Origin: Diabrotica undecimpunctata
Lineage: Eukaryota; Arthropoda; Insecta; Coleoptera; Chrysomelidae
Assembly: GCF_040954645.1 (NCBI RefSeq)
Contig: NC_092809.1
Location: 70,038,141-70,102,140, forward strand
DNA: 64,000 nt
Reading direction: 5' to 3'
Part shown: positions 1-11,319 of the stretch, in pieces
How the letters are laid out: each line of letters begins with the position of its first letter
How positions within the stretch are numbered: position 1 is the stretch's first letter
Translations under genes and position numbers: made by a program
The notes under the pieces: generated by a model
What the model was told of the DNA's origin: nothing
What the model saw: the letters and a program-made list of their open reading frames with translations, nothing else
Databases searched by the model: none

Positions 1-2
1 GT

Positions 3-166
3 TTAGATTCATGGCCTTCTGATAATTAAATAATACATTTAAAGTAAAAACTAAATAAAAAAATACTTTGGCATTTATTCATTTTGTATATTGAATAAGG
101 TAAATTAGAAATGAAATTAAAAATTATTACATCTACTGACACATCATTAAAAGGCCATGAATCTAA
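3..166. repeat. Short inverted-repeat element (MITE-like)
   Basis: Perfect 16-bp arms face each other: TTAGATTCATGGCCTT at 3-18 and its reverse complement at 151-166, around about 130 bp of AT-rich spacer without coding potential. This is the layout of a small foldback or MITE. Because the left arm starts at the window edge, the true end may lie outside. No target duplication can be checked. Confidence 0.5.
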
Positions 167-1575
167 TTTTAAATATAATTTTTAATTCCTACAAACAAAC
201 TAAAATGAGATTTTGTTCTGTACCTAAATTTAAAAGCACTCCACTTTTAAGCATAAATCAATATTTTTGATTTTCGCTGTATACCACTTAAAATTTTATA
301 AACTTGTTTATTGATTATTGATTTCTATGCAATGCAGAAATATTTATGAAGAATAGTTTGTTTCATGAAATTAATAATAAAGAAATTTCCCATTTGTTGC
401 CAACTTTTTCAGACATACTTTATACCTTACTGACAATTGAAAAACTTCTTCCCTTAAATGGAATATAAAATATAATCAAATTCAGCTATATGTATATACC
501 TACATTAATTCATTTTAATTTTCATTTCACTATTTTATTATTTCACTTGCAATTTGTTTAACATAACAAAAATTGTTTATTACTTTCAAAATTTGGATAT
601 ATTAAATAAAGAATCGACATAGAAAAATATAATAATTAATTCTAATATTCTAATAATCAGTTTATGTATTTGTTTACTTAATTATCTAGATATTTATTTA
701 AATTAAATATGTAATGTAAATGCCAATTAAAATATAAAATTCGTTAAGCTGGCCCTTTTTACTATTTAGCTGAAGAGGCAAATCCCTTTATGACTTTGAC
801 TTTATCAGCGAGATACTTTTAAATTATGCATAAGTCAGTTTTTATAATTGTGAATAAACTTTAACTTGGTATTTATCCATTTTCACAGAAATATTATTGC
901 TTTTAAATAGCAGCGTCAACATCGCAATGAGCGTTCTTCCTAACGAGTCGTTAACGAAACAACATATATCCCGAATATATATGTGGCTTTCAAACGAACT
1001 CAATATTTTTAGAATGCTTATCTCACTAACTAAAAATGAGATTAGTATAATCTGTTCTCTAAATGATAGAAGCTGGTACAAACAGTGAGAAAATATAGAA
1101 ATTTTTCTCCGAATTAAGAGACAGGCCTAAAATCTGCCTGTACGAGTATATTTGTTCTGAAAATTAATGACTAAAATGAATCTCGAATATTTTGTTCCCC
1201 TTTCGTATCATAAAATTAACAAAATTATAGACTCTGATAAAACTGAAGAGTTAGAATTTGTCAAAGTTCATATTTATGTAGGAATATTTTTATAATTTTG
1301 TTGAAGGGTTTTCCTTAATTTGAAGAATTATTCAAATTATCAGAATCAGTTTTATAAGATTCTATGTAGTTAAAATATAGTCTTTAAAAGTTTTTTTCCC
1401 ATAGTTGTCAAGGTACTTTATGTAAATAAAAAAAAAGTTTTTTAGTGTATTGTGTAGCTATTTTGTAGCGTTTTTATACTTTCTATAGTATTTTTGTTGC
1501 CTACTAATTAAATTATTGTATTTAAAGCCATTTATTTGTGATATATTATTTTTGTAAATAAAATAAATTTATAAA
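167..1575. other. AT-rich stretch without recognisable features
   Basis: No gene, RNA or transposon relic could be supported. The short open frames near 842-1088 lie on both strands over the same bases and resemble nothing I know. Confidence 0.5.
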
Positions 1576-1576
1576 G

Positions 1577-1692
1577 ACGGTGGCGTTTTGATCTAATTCA
1601 AGTCTCTTACCATTCTATTACACGTATTTTTGAGTCTACCTGTCATCAGAGAGACTTGTAGAAAGACTAAAACTAAATCAAAACGCACCGCC
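1577..1692 (-). repeat. Imperfect inverted repeat with hammerhead-like core
   Basis: Outer arms match (GGTGGCGTTTTGAT at 1579-1592 against ATCAAAACGCACCGCC at 1677-1692). An inner 9-bp arm pair, CAAGTCTCT and AGAGACTTG on the minus strand, closes directly on CTGATGA, the first conserved block of a hammerhead ribozyme. Further on the minus strand, the run AAAAATACGTGTA resembles the GAAATACGTATC block of the hammerhead at 39719-39730, but the essential G of GAAA is A. So this looks like a small foldback element with a decayed hammerhead-like apex, or a chance resemblance. Confidence 0.45.
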
Positions 1693-1924
1693 TAGTATAG
1701 CAATTATAGCAAAATAATTACCAGGTTATGCTTTTAACGACCTCTAACGAGGGAATATAAAGTGAATGTAGATAGCAATTAAAATAAACTGTATACCCAA
1801 GCTTAATCAAGCCAATCACAGTGATGCTAGGAATATTTATACTCTACTACGTATCAACAATTTACCCAATTGAATCACCATCATTTTTGTAGTCTATTTA
1901 TCGAGTAAGAACAATTAAAAAAAT

Positions 1925-1938
1925 AAGTAAATAAATAA

Positions 1939-1984
<46 letters not shown>
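1925..1984. repeat. (AAAT)n/(AT)n microsatellite
   Basis: A short AAAT run passes into an uninterrupted AT dinucleotide array. Any open frame across it (Tyr-Ile repeats) is an artefact. Confidence 0.9.
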
Positions 1985-1989
<5 letters not shown>

Positions 1990-2079
1990 GATTCGATGTA
2001 GTTATAAGAATCGAATTGTTTTGTAATGCCCCTTTGTACGATTCTTCTCGATCGACGATGGTAATACAATAAAATATTG

Positions 2080-2650
2080 AAGTCGTGGAGTAAAAATTGT
2101 GGTTTTATTGACAGTTACTGATAATTACACTATATGTGTTGGTTAGGTAACTATCTATAATAGACTGCGCTCAAATGAGCTCCAATTCCTAATTTATAAT
2201 TTCATAAATAATGTATACCTCAGCACAGAGGGTAATGCTTCTATTATACTAACAAACCTTGAACTATGAGCTACAATTAGGCTATGAATACAATTAATCT
2301 AGGCCATTATTGCAACACTTAGGAAGTTCAATTTATTATTCGGCAATTTGTTAAGTTGCAGGTAAATGGACTCTAATTATTAAAATATTACACGATATGT
2401 TTTCACAATGTTTCAATTATACACGGTAAAACTATAAAAGATTAAGAAGTTAAGAATAATGTGAGATTACAAATTAAGGGATTAATATGTGATTGAACAT
2501 ATTGGCCACTATATAAAAGAAACAGACGACCAATAGAAAATATCTAAACACATAAAATATAAAATAATAATAATATAATAATAATCATAACACTAATTCA
2601 CTTGGTTTTTGAATTATTATCTGACCCGAGCAGTGCTACCTATAACTTAA
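2080..2650 (-). repeat. Candidate LTR of the env-bearing retroelement
   Basis: This non-coding stretch lies just downstream, on the minus strand, of the env remnant, where a 3' LTR is expected. On the minus strand it starts near AGTTATAGGTAGCAC, reminiscent of the AGTTA ends of errantivirus-type LTRs, and contains an AATAAA signal close to its far end (about 2100). No second copy is in the window, so the limits and the LTR call are inference. Confidence 0.3.
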
Positions 2651-2699
2651 ATATTTAGAATTTATGATCCAGCTAGACTTTCTAATTCAAATCTAAGCT

Positions 2700-3790
2700 C
2701 ATTAAGTAAGCTGATCTAGGAGGGGCTTTTTTTAAGTTTTACCTAAATTTGGTTGTGATACCGTATGTCTTCGAGGCGCTGGATGAGGTTGGATACAAGA
2801 ACCTTGATCCTTTGTTTTCTGGCTCTCTTGGAGTTTTAAATATAATCTGACTACCTTCCACATAATGACAATCAACATAACAATGAATATAGTGACTACT
2901 TCCGTGGTCTAATGAAAAATCAACTGATGGTTAGCAATGGTTTTCCACGTGTGTTCGGATATATCTTGGTCAAACTGCTCTGCCTCAAGTACAATATTTG
3001 GCAACTCATCTCCCCGAATATCTATATTATGTTTGTGAACTTTGATCCGCTTTATGATTGGCCTCTGCATAAGCTCTTCAATGGGACTGACGGAAGTCTT
3101 TAAATAACTTCAAATTGCTCTTTTCAATCCATTACTGGATGTGAGTAATGTTATGTTTCGGGTCTGAGCAACATATTTTGATGACAGCTTTATAAAACCC
3201 GTTTGATTGATTATTGTTCAGATCGAGAACCGTCGCACATTATAGCTAAATAGCGTATGGTGGAATGATGACTAGCCAGAGGTTCGGTGTGCTCATTTTC
3301 AACCAACTGGCTTCCTTTATCGTGTACTCTATTATATTGCAGGTGGTGTTGGTAGTTCTATCATATAATTAATTTAAGATACAGTTTGGCTGGGTATCCA
3401 TATTAATGATTCCCATTGGTGAACATGCCAACTCTCCTTTGTTTAATTCTATACACCTTCTTTTATCTTTATATGTCACTTTAACATAGTGTAAGTTATT
3501 GTAATCTACTGCAAGTAGATTCCTTGGGACCAACAACGAGCGCACAACACCACCTCTCACCGACAACGGAAGAGCTGTGACTCTCAGTAGGTTGTATCTA
3601 GTGTTGTTGATTATTAAAAAGTAGCCAATAACTACGATGTCTCCTTTTTTATTTTGTACGACAGTATCTAATATTGGCTGCCTTCTTATATTTACTCCTT
3701 GTGGAAGGAACCTTGTAACATTCGAAATAATTGACTCTATTTGTCCGGGTTTTATAATATCTATGAAGTGTCCATGATGGTAATAAAGAT
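2700..3790 (-). pseudogene. env: Envelope-like (F-type fusion protein) remnant of an insect retroelement
   Basis: The minus strand holds a degraded env of the insect endogenous retrovirus (errantivirus) type, related to the baculovirus F fusion protein family, which mediates membrane fusion. About 130 residues are open in one frame (about 3790-3369). They show the family pattern of a leucine-rich 'VP+..LAVD' segment, then a spaced 'EL..C' and a later Cys. Further on are a Trp-rich segment with two spaced Cys residues and a C-terminal stretch suggesting the juxtamembrane region. Stops and frameshifts interrupt the later part. No pol or gag on this strand is seen upstream, because a plus-strand LINE begins near 3792. 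The call rests on motif pattern, not alignment; the gene is broken. Confidence 0.6.
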
Positions 3791-3791
3791 T

Positions 3792-4660
3792 TAGTATTGC
3801 AATCTACCATCTATTGTATATAGGCATTATAGGTAGACATACAAGGGAAGTCTTACAAAAGCTGCCCAATAAGGGGACAAGTTATATTTTGCAGATATTT
3901 AATGCTATTCTAACACTTAGTTATTCCCTGCAACAATGGAAATTAGCGGAAGTGATAATGATTCTAACGATAGGGAAAAAATCTGTAGAAATGGCATCAT
4001 ATAGGCCAATTAATATACTGCCAATTATATACAAAATATTTAAAAAGTTGGAATTAAAAAGACTTCAACTCATCCTAGAAAACAAAAAGATTCTACCTGA
4101 TTACTAGTTTAGTTTTCATCACGAACATAGCACTATTTAGTAGGTACTTAACATTGTAAAACAAAACGACAACGATGTAGAAAATAGACTATACTGTTTG
4201 GCAGCCGTTCTGTCTCAAAATTGTCTCAAAAAGATCGAACTTTGGTTAAACAAATGAAAGAAAATGAAGCGAAATCTAAACATGTTCCCTTCAACGGTGA
4301 AGTAAAGTACCTCAGTATACATTTAGATTGACGTATGACGTGGAGAACATAACTTTGCTAATGCATCAAATGCTCTGTCTGATCGGCAAGAAATTCGGAT
4401 CTAAAAATAGAAAATAAACTCCTAACTTAATCCTAAAGCCGGTATCGACAACCGAAATAGCACTCTGCTGGGGTGATAGTGGAAACTCAAATCTTGAAAT
4501 TCTCCAAAGATTTTAGATCCCGCGCATATAATAGATGCCCGGTGATACGTGTTTAATCATCTAATCGAGAGAGACTTGAAAATATCATCCATAGAAACAG
4601 AAAATATACTGTACAGTGATAAACACAAAACATCAAGCCAGTGGTCATGATAATGTGCTA
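3792..4660 (+). pseudogene. Jockey-like LINE reverse transcriptase fragment
   Basis: This is a non-LTR retrotransposon RT fragment. The open part (3814-4107) carries the RT entry motifs 'QWKLAEVIMI' and 'SYRPINILPIIYKIFKKL', both characteristic of the Jockey superfamily (normally followed by Q.GFR). After a stop at about 4106 the homology continues in other frames: 'VKYLSIHLD' (canonical LGVHLDxxLTW) near 4300-4330, then a region like the post-RT thumb near 4440-4640. The catalytic YADD block is missing, so there is an internal deletion between about 4140 and 4210. It is not functional, and both ends are ill defined. Confidence 0.7.
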
Positions 4661-4689
4661 GTAGGTAAGCTACATCAAACTATAGGTGA

Positions 4690-5215
4690 ACTGCGTGGCT
4701 TAAAACAAATCACAACAACGGACTTGAGCATACCAACCGACTTGAGTAATAGAGTTAGTTAAATAATATAAATATATTCAATAATAGTATAGTAGTCCTT
4801 TTTAGTAGTTCTTCCTTATTATCAATACGTCCCTGACAAAATGCTTGAAAATGACAACTACAAGCTATACTCGGACCACACTGTGCTCACAGACCAATCA
4901 GTGGTACATAATAGAGCGGATCTCATACTAGTTAAAAAACCTACTGGGCAAAGAATACTTATTGATGTGGCGATAAGTAAAACCAACAATTTGCGTGTTA
5001 AATACAACGAAAAGATCGCCAAGTACAGAGATCTAAAAATATAAATTAGGAGACAATGGAGAATAGAAAGTACTATTGTATAGGTATAGGTGCTATTCTC
5101 AAAGACCTTCTAGAAAACATAAAACAGCTGGATGTAAATGAAAATCTCTATAAGGCCATTCAGAAAGCTGTACTACTCGCGACACCAGAGCTCAATATTT
5201 TTGATTCGGTAAGTA
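4690..5215 (+). pseudogene. LINE C-terminal domain, PD-(D/E)XK-like
   Basis: A 67-codon open segment (4841-5044) contains 'NRADLILVKKPTGQRILIDV', a pattern I associate with C-terminal regions of insect RT-bearing elements and which resembles the RPD...D-V core of restriction-like endonucleases. The reading continues in another frame past 5044 ('IRRQWRMEST'). It follows the Jockey-like fragment, but that clade normally has an N-terminal APE endonuclease instead. This may therefore be a separate element abutting it rather than the same one. No intact protein remains. Confidence 0.5.
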
Positions 5216-5219
5216 TATG

Positions 5220-6830
5220 AAATGAGTGAATTTTTCCCTTAGAGGGAGTGTGAGCCGTATGGTTGAATCTGGTATAGTAGAATAATATTTAAGTTATTTT
5301 TTCGCTGGAGAAAATTCGTACATATCCTTAAAAACATTTGTCAAAAAATTTAACATTGTTCCTACGCTAAGGACAGATTGTAAACAGAATGAAGACAAGA
5401 AAATAAACTTTAGTTGCTCTCGTTATAATAATGTTTTATATGGGACAAATAATTTTGGTGGTACCTAGTTTTATATTCTCACTTTATAGTACCGAGTTAA
5501 TATACTTATAAATTATTTTTGAATAATCAAAGACTTAGTTTTTTAGTATACTAGTTACATTTATGTTAAAAAACTATTTTAAAAAAAAAATAACCATCTT
5601 AAACATTTATCTTTTATCAAAATAAACGTTGAATCTACTATGGAATTTTTACATTAAATTCTGCTTACAATAGACGCCTTACAATGTATATATAACACGA
5701 TCATGTTAAACTTCTGCCTTTACCACAAAACCGTGTTTTGCTCTAAAAATATGCATCTTAAATGTTGAACGTTTCCTCAATGTGTTGAATAGCCTTTTAC
5801 CGAACGATCACTTATAGAAGATCTTCAGAAATTTACTGGCCAATTTTGAATGTACGATGTTTGCATTATGGATGATAAATATTGCTGAATCGTATTTGGT
5901 AATAACCTTCAAAGGAGAATTGTGTTTTGGATATATAAATTATAAAATAAACTGCAACTTTATAAAATTATGACTTAATCTCACACAGACATTATTTAAT
6001 GTAAAAAAGTTATAAAAAAATTTTTATATGACAAACAATTTTTAAATATGAAAATATTTAAATAAAAAGTTTCATTTATCACAAACGATCAGTAATAGAA
6101 TAAGCGTTATGGAATAATTTTACCCAATTTATGCAACAGAGAATAACTAACCAATATGTACAATAATTGTACAATAAACATATTATTTATTTTAATATTA
6201 ATTATCTATTTTTGTGTAACGAGCGCACGCACCATTTTATAATGACCACCTCCACCAATTTTTAATCCAAGATTACCTCACAACCTTAAATGTACCGTAA
6301 GTTTGAAGCTATTTTTCTTCTGAACTGTTGATTTGATTTCTACATATTTATTTTTTAAATTACAGGTCTGTTTCTAAGGAATGACTCTACCAATGTTTCC
6401 TAAAAAATATTAAGGTTTTACCCATATACGGAGTGTAAAATAATGTGTGTTTTTCTTATTTTTTCGATTTCATCTTATTTTGAAACATTCTGTGGAATGT
6501 ATTACAAACAGACGCTACATTATTTTTGTCCAACATTTTCGTGCAACAACTATCACGATATCTCTATTATCAGGGAATATACAAAACTTTAAATGTAACA
6601 AATTTTTAAGGACATTTAAAGCAAATGAAAGCCAAGAAACTAAAACATAAGAAACATAAACCTAATTGACATTTAAAGCAACTAAAGCCTAAGAAAACGT
6701 TACCTAAATTATGTTTAAGATATTTATCTATAAGATAAGATTAGACACTTATAATATCTAGTATTTCCGCCTCATTTTCTAATTACTTCTTCACAGCGAC
6801 TAGAAATAATTAAAATCAAGCGTTGTTGAT
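5220..6830. other. AT-rich stretch without recognisable features
   Basis: I see no gene or repeat I can name. The small open frame at 6447-6650 has no recognisable motif and lies in low-complexity sequence. Confidence 0.5.
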
Positions 6831-6834
6831 GAGT

Positions 6835-7535
6835 TAATAATCAATTATATTCCACAATGTTTTTAATCGATTTAGATCAGGTGTGCAGGGTGGCCAGTTT
6901 ATAATTAGTATACCAACCTCGTTTAAATAATTACGGACGACTCGTGTAATATCATGCATAAAAAGAAAATTACTTTCTATATAATGAGCAAAGGGTTAGA
7001 CTAAACTACATGGTTAGATAAAATGTCTGTAATATACATTTCACACCTTTCATACTATCAGTGATATTTTTCTCCAAACCAATACAGATTCATTAAATGA
7101 AGTCACAAGTCGTATGTTGGAGTGTGCACAGTATTCTCCTGGCCCACTGATAACTATTACTCGACTATCTGAGCTTTACAAGCAACACTTCGATTCATCT
7201 ATAAACAAGACGTACTCCCAGTCATCAAAATTCCAGTTAAGAGGCTCGCTTGCAAATTGAAGTCAAGATCTACCATAATTTACGTTTAAAGTTATTGCTC
7301 TGGTTAGTATCCTTATATGGAAATCTTGTTTGGCAAAACGTCTTTGTGAAGTATTCCTACAATTTTGAATATTATTAACATTTGCCACTTGTATTTGTAA
7401 ATGTCTTGTTCCAAAACGTTTTCTTAACGTCAAACCTGTATATTTAAGCAATTCAAGCAATTTGTATTTATAAACTAATGCTATTTCGTTATCGCCGTCT
7501 TTCGGATTTTTACTTAGTACCAGATTTGTCATATA
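6835..7535 (-). pseudogene. Tc1-like transposase fossil
   Basis: The minus strand encodes a decayed Tc1/mariner transposase. In order: a helix-turn-helix/linker remnant (7532-7263), then 'NWNFDDWEYVLFIDES' with the first catalytic Asp near 7200, a 'SVLVWRKIS' segment, and the C-terminal 'NWPPCTPDLNRLKTLW' near 6850-6905. The canonical ending is PDLNPIE.LW, so the third catalytic Glu is replaced by Lys here. Stops interrupt the frame between these blocks. Terminal inverted repeats were not found. It is a dead copy, distinct from the better preserved Tc1 element at 35681-37300. Confidence 0.8.
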
Positions 7536-7775
7536 TTGTGTATTTAAAAAATTGTTTAAATAAGGTTACCGAAATATACCATTCTTAACGTAAACCTTTA
7601 TTGGAAAGGAAGGTCTGTGATAACCTATTTTCGTTTTTAATTTGCGATATTAATCCTTCGTATAAATTTCGTAACGTTTTAAATAGAATTGGTGGGTTTC
7701 TACATAAAATAAGTTTCTTGATTTTTGCTTGACTTTGTCTTTAACTTGTTTCAGGAAGAAGATATTGTTTACGCA

Positions 7776-7969
7776 GGTTAATAATGATAATACTATTATT
7801 ATACTTAATTAAAAAAAAAAGTAAGTTTTATTCTTTTATAAGTACAAGTGTACAGAGACCGGTGAGAAGTGACAAGTGACAAGTAAGTCATCAGTCATCA
7901 ACAAATTGAAAACGTGTTGCCAACATCAACATACACAAAATAAATATAATACTGAATTGTACAGCAACA
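7776..7969 (-). repeat. LTR-like dispersed repeat, copy 1
   Basis: Read on the minus strand it starts TGTTGCTGTACAATTCAGTA, has a TATAAAA box-like motif followed by AATAAA, and ends ATTATTAACC. A second copy lies at 20998-21159 in the same orientation. Just upstream on the minus strand is TTTAGAGGGGT, which looks like a polypurine tract. That would make this a 3' LTR whose body extends to the right. It may be the 3' LTR of the Copia element at 14925-18992 (see findings). Confidence 0.5.
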
Positions 7970-7984
7970 ACCCCTCTAAATTCT

Positions 7985-8640
7985 TTAAAAGTACAAATAA
8001 ATTAAGTACAAACTGAAAACAAAATTACAATTAACTGTAAAATTAAACATTAGTTTTAAAAACATTTAAACAATTTCTTAATAATTCAAATTCAAAGTAA
8101 TAATCACTGGGACAAAGCAAATCGTTGCTCTAAAAAACGAAAACACCAGAATTACAGACAGAAATAAAATAATACAACTCGTAACTAAATTCTACACTAT
8201 ACAAAGCCCCTTGTAACGTTATAAACGTCACATCTCTATTAATTTATATTTAAATAATTATTTCATTTTAATTTGTTTATTAATTTATTAATTTCTTTAT
8301 CTTCAGTTTAATTTTTACTATTTTTTATTTTAAAAGTAGTTGGCACCCTGTTTTTTCTTTTCTTCCTCTGTCTTTATTTTTTTTTTCTTTCTGTCCCGTA
8401 GAATAAATATTCGCCCTGTCACTTTTTGTTCGGCAGACTATTCTGTTCCGTGTTGACAGACAAGCTAGTTTCATGATATCTATAGCAACATCTTATGACA
8501 TCTGTGCTAACTTCATTTAGTCTCCCACTTCCTGTCAAAACAACTTTTCTGCGGTGGGATTATTTTTTTCATCTTTTTGAATTTTAGAAAAGAAGGCAAA
8601 AATTATTATAAGACTCATTTATACGGTCTACAAATTCTCT
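7985..8640. other. Non-coding stretch
   Basis: AT-rich, with a pyrimidine-rich run near 8350-8395. No coding motif is seen. If the flanking LTR-like repeat belongs to the Copia element, this could be its 3' untranslated part, but nothing in the sequence proves that. Confidence 0.35.
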
Positions 8641-8648
8641 TGGGTTTA

Positions 8649-8725
8649 TTGGCATATCAAAACTTTATTGGCATATCAAAACTTTATTGGCTTATCAAAA
8701 CTTTATTGACATATCAACATCTTTA
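8649..8725. repeat. 19-bp tandem repeat, four units
   Basis: The unit TTGGCATATCAAAACTTTA is repeated: two identical copies, then two with one to three changes. It abuts the 5' LTR of the Gypsy element. There are no spacers, so it is not a CRISPR-like array. Confidence 0.85.
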
Positions 8726-8736
8726 TTTGGATTTAT

Positions 8737-9136
8737 TGACCAGTTCAAATTGATTGGCCATATTGGATTCCAACAATTAGTCAGGACATACAGCCACATG
8801 TGACTGCAGCTCTCCAGAAGCCACAACTTAATTGGAGGACCTAACAGCTAGAACACACAAGCAGCCCATCGAAGCAATAAGTAGCACTTATTAACTGTTA
8901 AGCTTTGGCAGGGTTAATTATTGTTATTTTATTCTTTTAAATAAATATGTTTGGTTAAAATTTGTCTTATTTGCTATTAGCTGAGAACTCAGGTTCAATC
9001 CCTAGTTTAAGACAAGACGAACTCACCCTTGAGATACTGAGCTAGTCAAGGTATAGACGAAAAGCTCCCATGGTTGATTGAAATATTATTTTTACAATAG
9101 TACTTTAATTCTCTTTGGTAGTATTATTGTTATACA
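8737..9136 (+). repeat. 5' LTR of Gypsy-type element
   Basis: Matches 12213-12616 over 391 aligned bases (8746-9136 against 12226-12616) without length change. It contains an AATAAA polyadenylation motif near 8940. It ends at TTGTTATACA just before the primer-binding site. Confidence 0.85.
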
Positions 9137-9153
9137 TTGGCGCCAAACCGTAC
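9137..9153 (+). promoter_or_regulatory. Primer-binding site
   Basis: TTGGCGCCAAACCGTAC follows the 5' LTR directly. Its TGGCGCC core matches the tRNA-Lys type primer site (canonical TGGCGCCCAAC) used by many Gypsy elements. It marks the LTR end and the strand of the element. Confidence 0.65.
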
Positions 9154-9499
9154 TTGTTTTATTCGAGGAATTGCACTTTGGGTTTTTGGTTTGGTGGCAA
9201 ATAACAAGCTTTAATAAATACTTTCTTATTTATTTTTTTATGTGTTCATATTATCATTATTTGCAGTTAATTTTAATATTTCCATATTTTTGACTATTTT
9301 TATATATTTTCACATGTTGGGTTAAAAAGTATTACCATTTTTATATATTTTAGCATATATATTTTATACTCAGATATTTTTATATGTTTTTTTTGATGGA
9401 AGGTACTTTTATACTGTTTGTTTTTTTTTAACTTAACCAGTTTTTGTGGATAGTGTATTTTAATTACTTTCTTAATTTTTTTTTAATTATTTCTTTAAG

Positions 9500-10640
9500 A
9501 TGCTACCTAAACATTTAAAGACAGATGAATTATCATATGAAATTCTTATTAGGAATGTCTCTGTCCCAAATACAGTAGAGGAAAAACGAAGGATCCTTGC
9601 TGGACTTCTTTCTCAGGAAGCCAGTAGTCGTAGTTTTTCTGATGTTTCTATTAATTTATCTTTTGGTGTTGATTACCAACAAGCTTTAGCTTCCTATTCT
9701 GACCTATTAAGTCTTATATCTGATTATTCAGGTACAAAATCTGATATTAGATTCAACGCTATCAGTTCTCGTTTAACTCATTTGTCTGGTAGAATCTTCC
9801 GTCTACAGTCAACTTCTCTAGACGAAGAAAAATTGAAAAAGCTATCCACTATGATTTGTTGAAATTAATTTGTCTGACATTGTAGATCAACCTGATATGG
9901 TAGACTAACCTGTTGCTTCTACTTCTGATAGAGTTAACCGCAATTATTCTCAATCTTCAGTCTCACCTGTCAAGTGTTTATAAATGGGGTATTTAAAAAT
10001 TTTCTGGTAAAGAACCTCTTATTCCATTTCTCGAACAGATTGAAACTTTAAAGTTTTCTAGGAACTGCACTGATGAAGATTTTTTCATCTCTGCAGGAGA
10101 TCTATTTGAAGGTGCTGCTTTTACTTGGTGGCATAATCAATTTACAAAAAAAATCTTTTAATTCTTGGTCTGAATTAGTTGCTTTCTTAAAGGAAACTTA
10201 TTTACCTTACAATTATGAAAGAAATTTGTGGGAACAAATACGTTCTACAAAACAGTCTTTCAAACAACCAGTCTCTGCATATATTTCTTATGCTCGGGTC
10301 TTCAAAATCTATTCCTGAGTGTGAAAAAGTAGATGAAATCATTAATGGTCTTCTTTCTGATTATGTCAAGGCTTTTGCTTTCCAGGATGTGGAATCAGTT
10401 GCAGACCTTACAAAGTATTGTAAGAGATTTGAAGCTGCTCTTACTATTTCGTCTCGCAGTTAATTTTCTGTTGAGTCTCTTTCTTCTTCTGCTACATATT
10501 GGAACTGCAACATGACAGGCCATAATTTTCAAGTATGTAATAAACTCAAGAGAAAGTTTTGTCATGGTTGTGGGTTAAAGAATATCACTACATATGAATG
10601 TAGATGTTCAAAAAACGGTTTGAAAGAACATCCCAGGGAA
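9500..10640 (+). pseudogene. gag: Gag of Gypsy-type element
   Basis: Gag packages the element RNA into particles. A 120-codon N-terminal part is open from ATG 9500 to a stop at 9860. After a break, the retrotransposon gag core reads across two frames from about 10000: 'LFEGAAFTWWH' and 'SWSELVAFLKETYLP' are the typical AA..WW and SW..L...Y blocks. The nucleic-acid-binding end is near 10495-10620, with 'CNMTGHNFQVC' followed by 'CHGCGLKN', a CCHC knuckle plus a second Cys cluster. Stops near 9862, 9906 and 10318 and at least one frameshift inactivate it. Confidence 0.8.
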
Positions 10641-10829
10641 AACTTTTCGAAGACGTTCAAACAACCCAAGTCAGTGAATGTTTCTAAGAAAGTTATACCT
10701 AAAACTGCTTCGTTTATATCTAATGATAATTTAAGCACTATTTCTTCAGTACAATCTGAAACTTTACCTTCTTCTAGTACTTCTGTTCTTTAGAGTGGTC
10801 CTTTAAATTCTAAGGTACATTTAAATTCT

Positions 10830-11310
10830 ACTTCATTATTAGATGTTTATACTAATGATAATAGACCATATATTTCTATTTCGGTAGGTAGTGAAACAAT
10901 CTCTGCACTTATTGATACTGGCAGTAATGTTAGTATTATTGGTTTTCCTTCTTTATTTTTACTTAAAAAACTCAAATTAGCACCTAATGATGTGTCAACT
11001 CAACTCACTACTGCTGATGGAAACATTCAGAGTATAGTAGGATATGTTTGGTTACCTGTTACTTTATTGAGTAAAACTCAATCACTTAAAGTGTTAATAG
11101 TTCCTTCTATTTCACATAAGATGATATTAGGTATGGATTTTATTCGTTTGTTTCAACTTTGTTTGGAATTCTCAAATTTTTCATTTAAGGCTACAGATTT
11201 ATCTACTTGTGTAGTAAATACTGTTAGTAGTGCTGAAAATCTTTCTGACATTCAGCAGTCACAACTTAACTCTGCTCATCGTAGTGATTCTGTAAATGTA
11301 GTAGCCTAAC
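10830..11310 (+). pseudogene. Aspartic protease of Gypsy-type element
   Basis: Retropepsin that would process the polyprotein. The active-site motif 'ALIDTGSNVSIIG' lies near 10890-10945 and the flap/C-terminal motif 'MILGMDF' near 11120-11140. These are the two hallmarks of the family, about 65 residues apart. The open frame 10992-11309 is the second half; the first half is open in the same frame without an ATG, as expected in a polyprotein. It should be followed by reverse transcriptase, but instead the integrase zinc domain begins within about 50 bp. Confidence 0.85.
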
Positions 11311-11319
11311 TCTCTTTCA

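Noticed and set aside
8649..8725. Possible CRISPR-like array
   Set aside because: The 19-bp units are directly adjacent without spacers, and the genome is eukaryotic.
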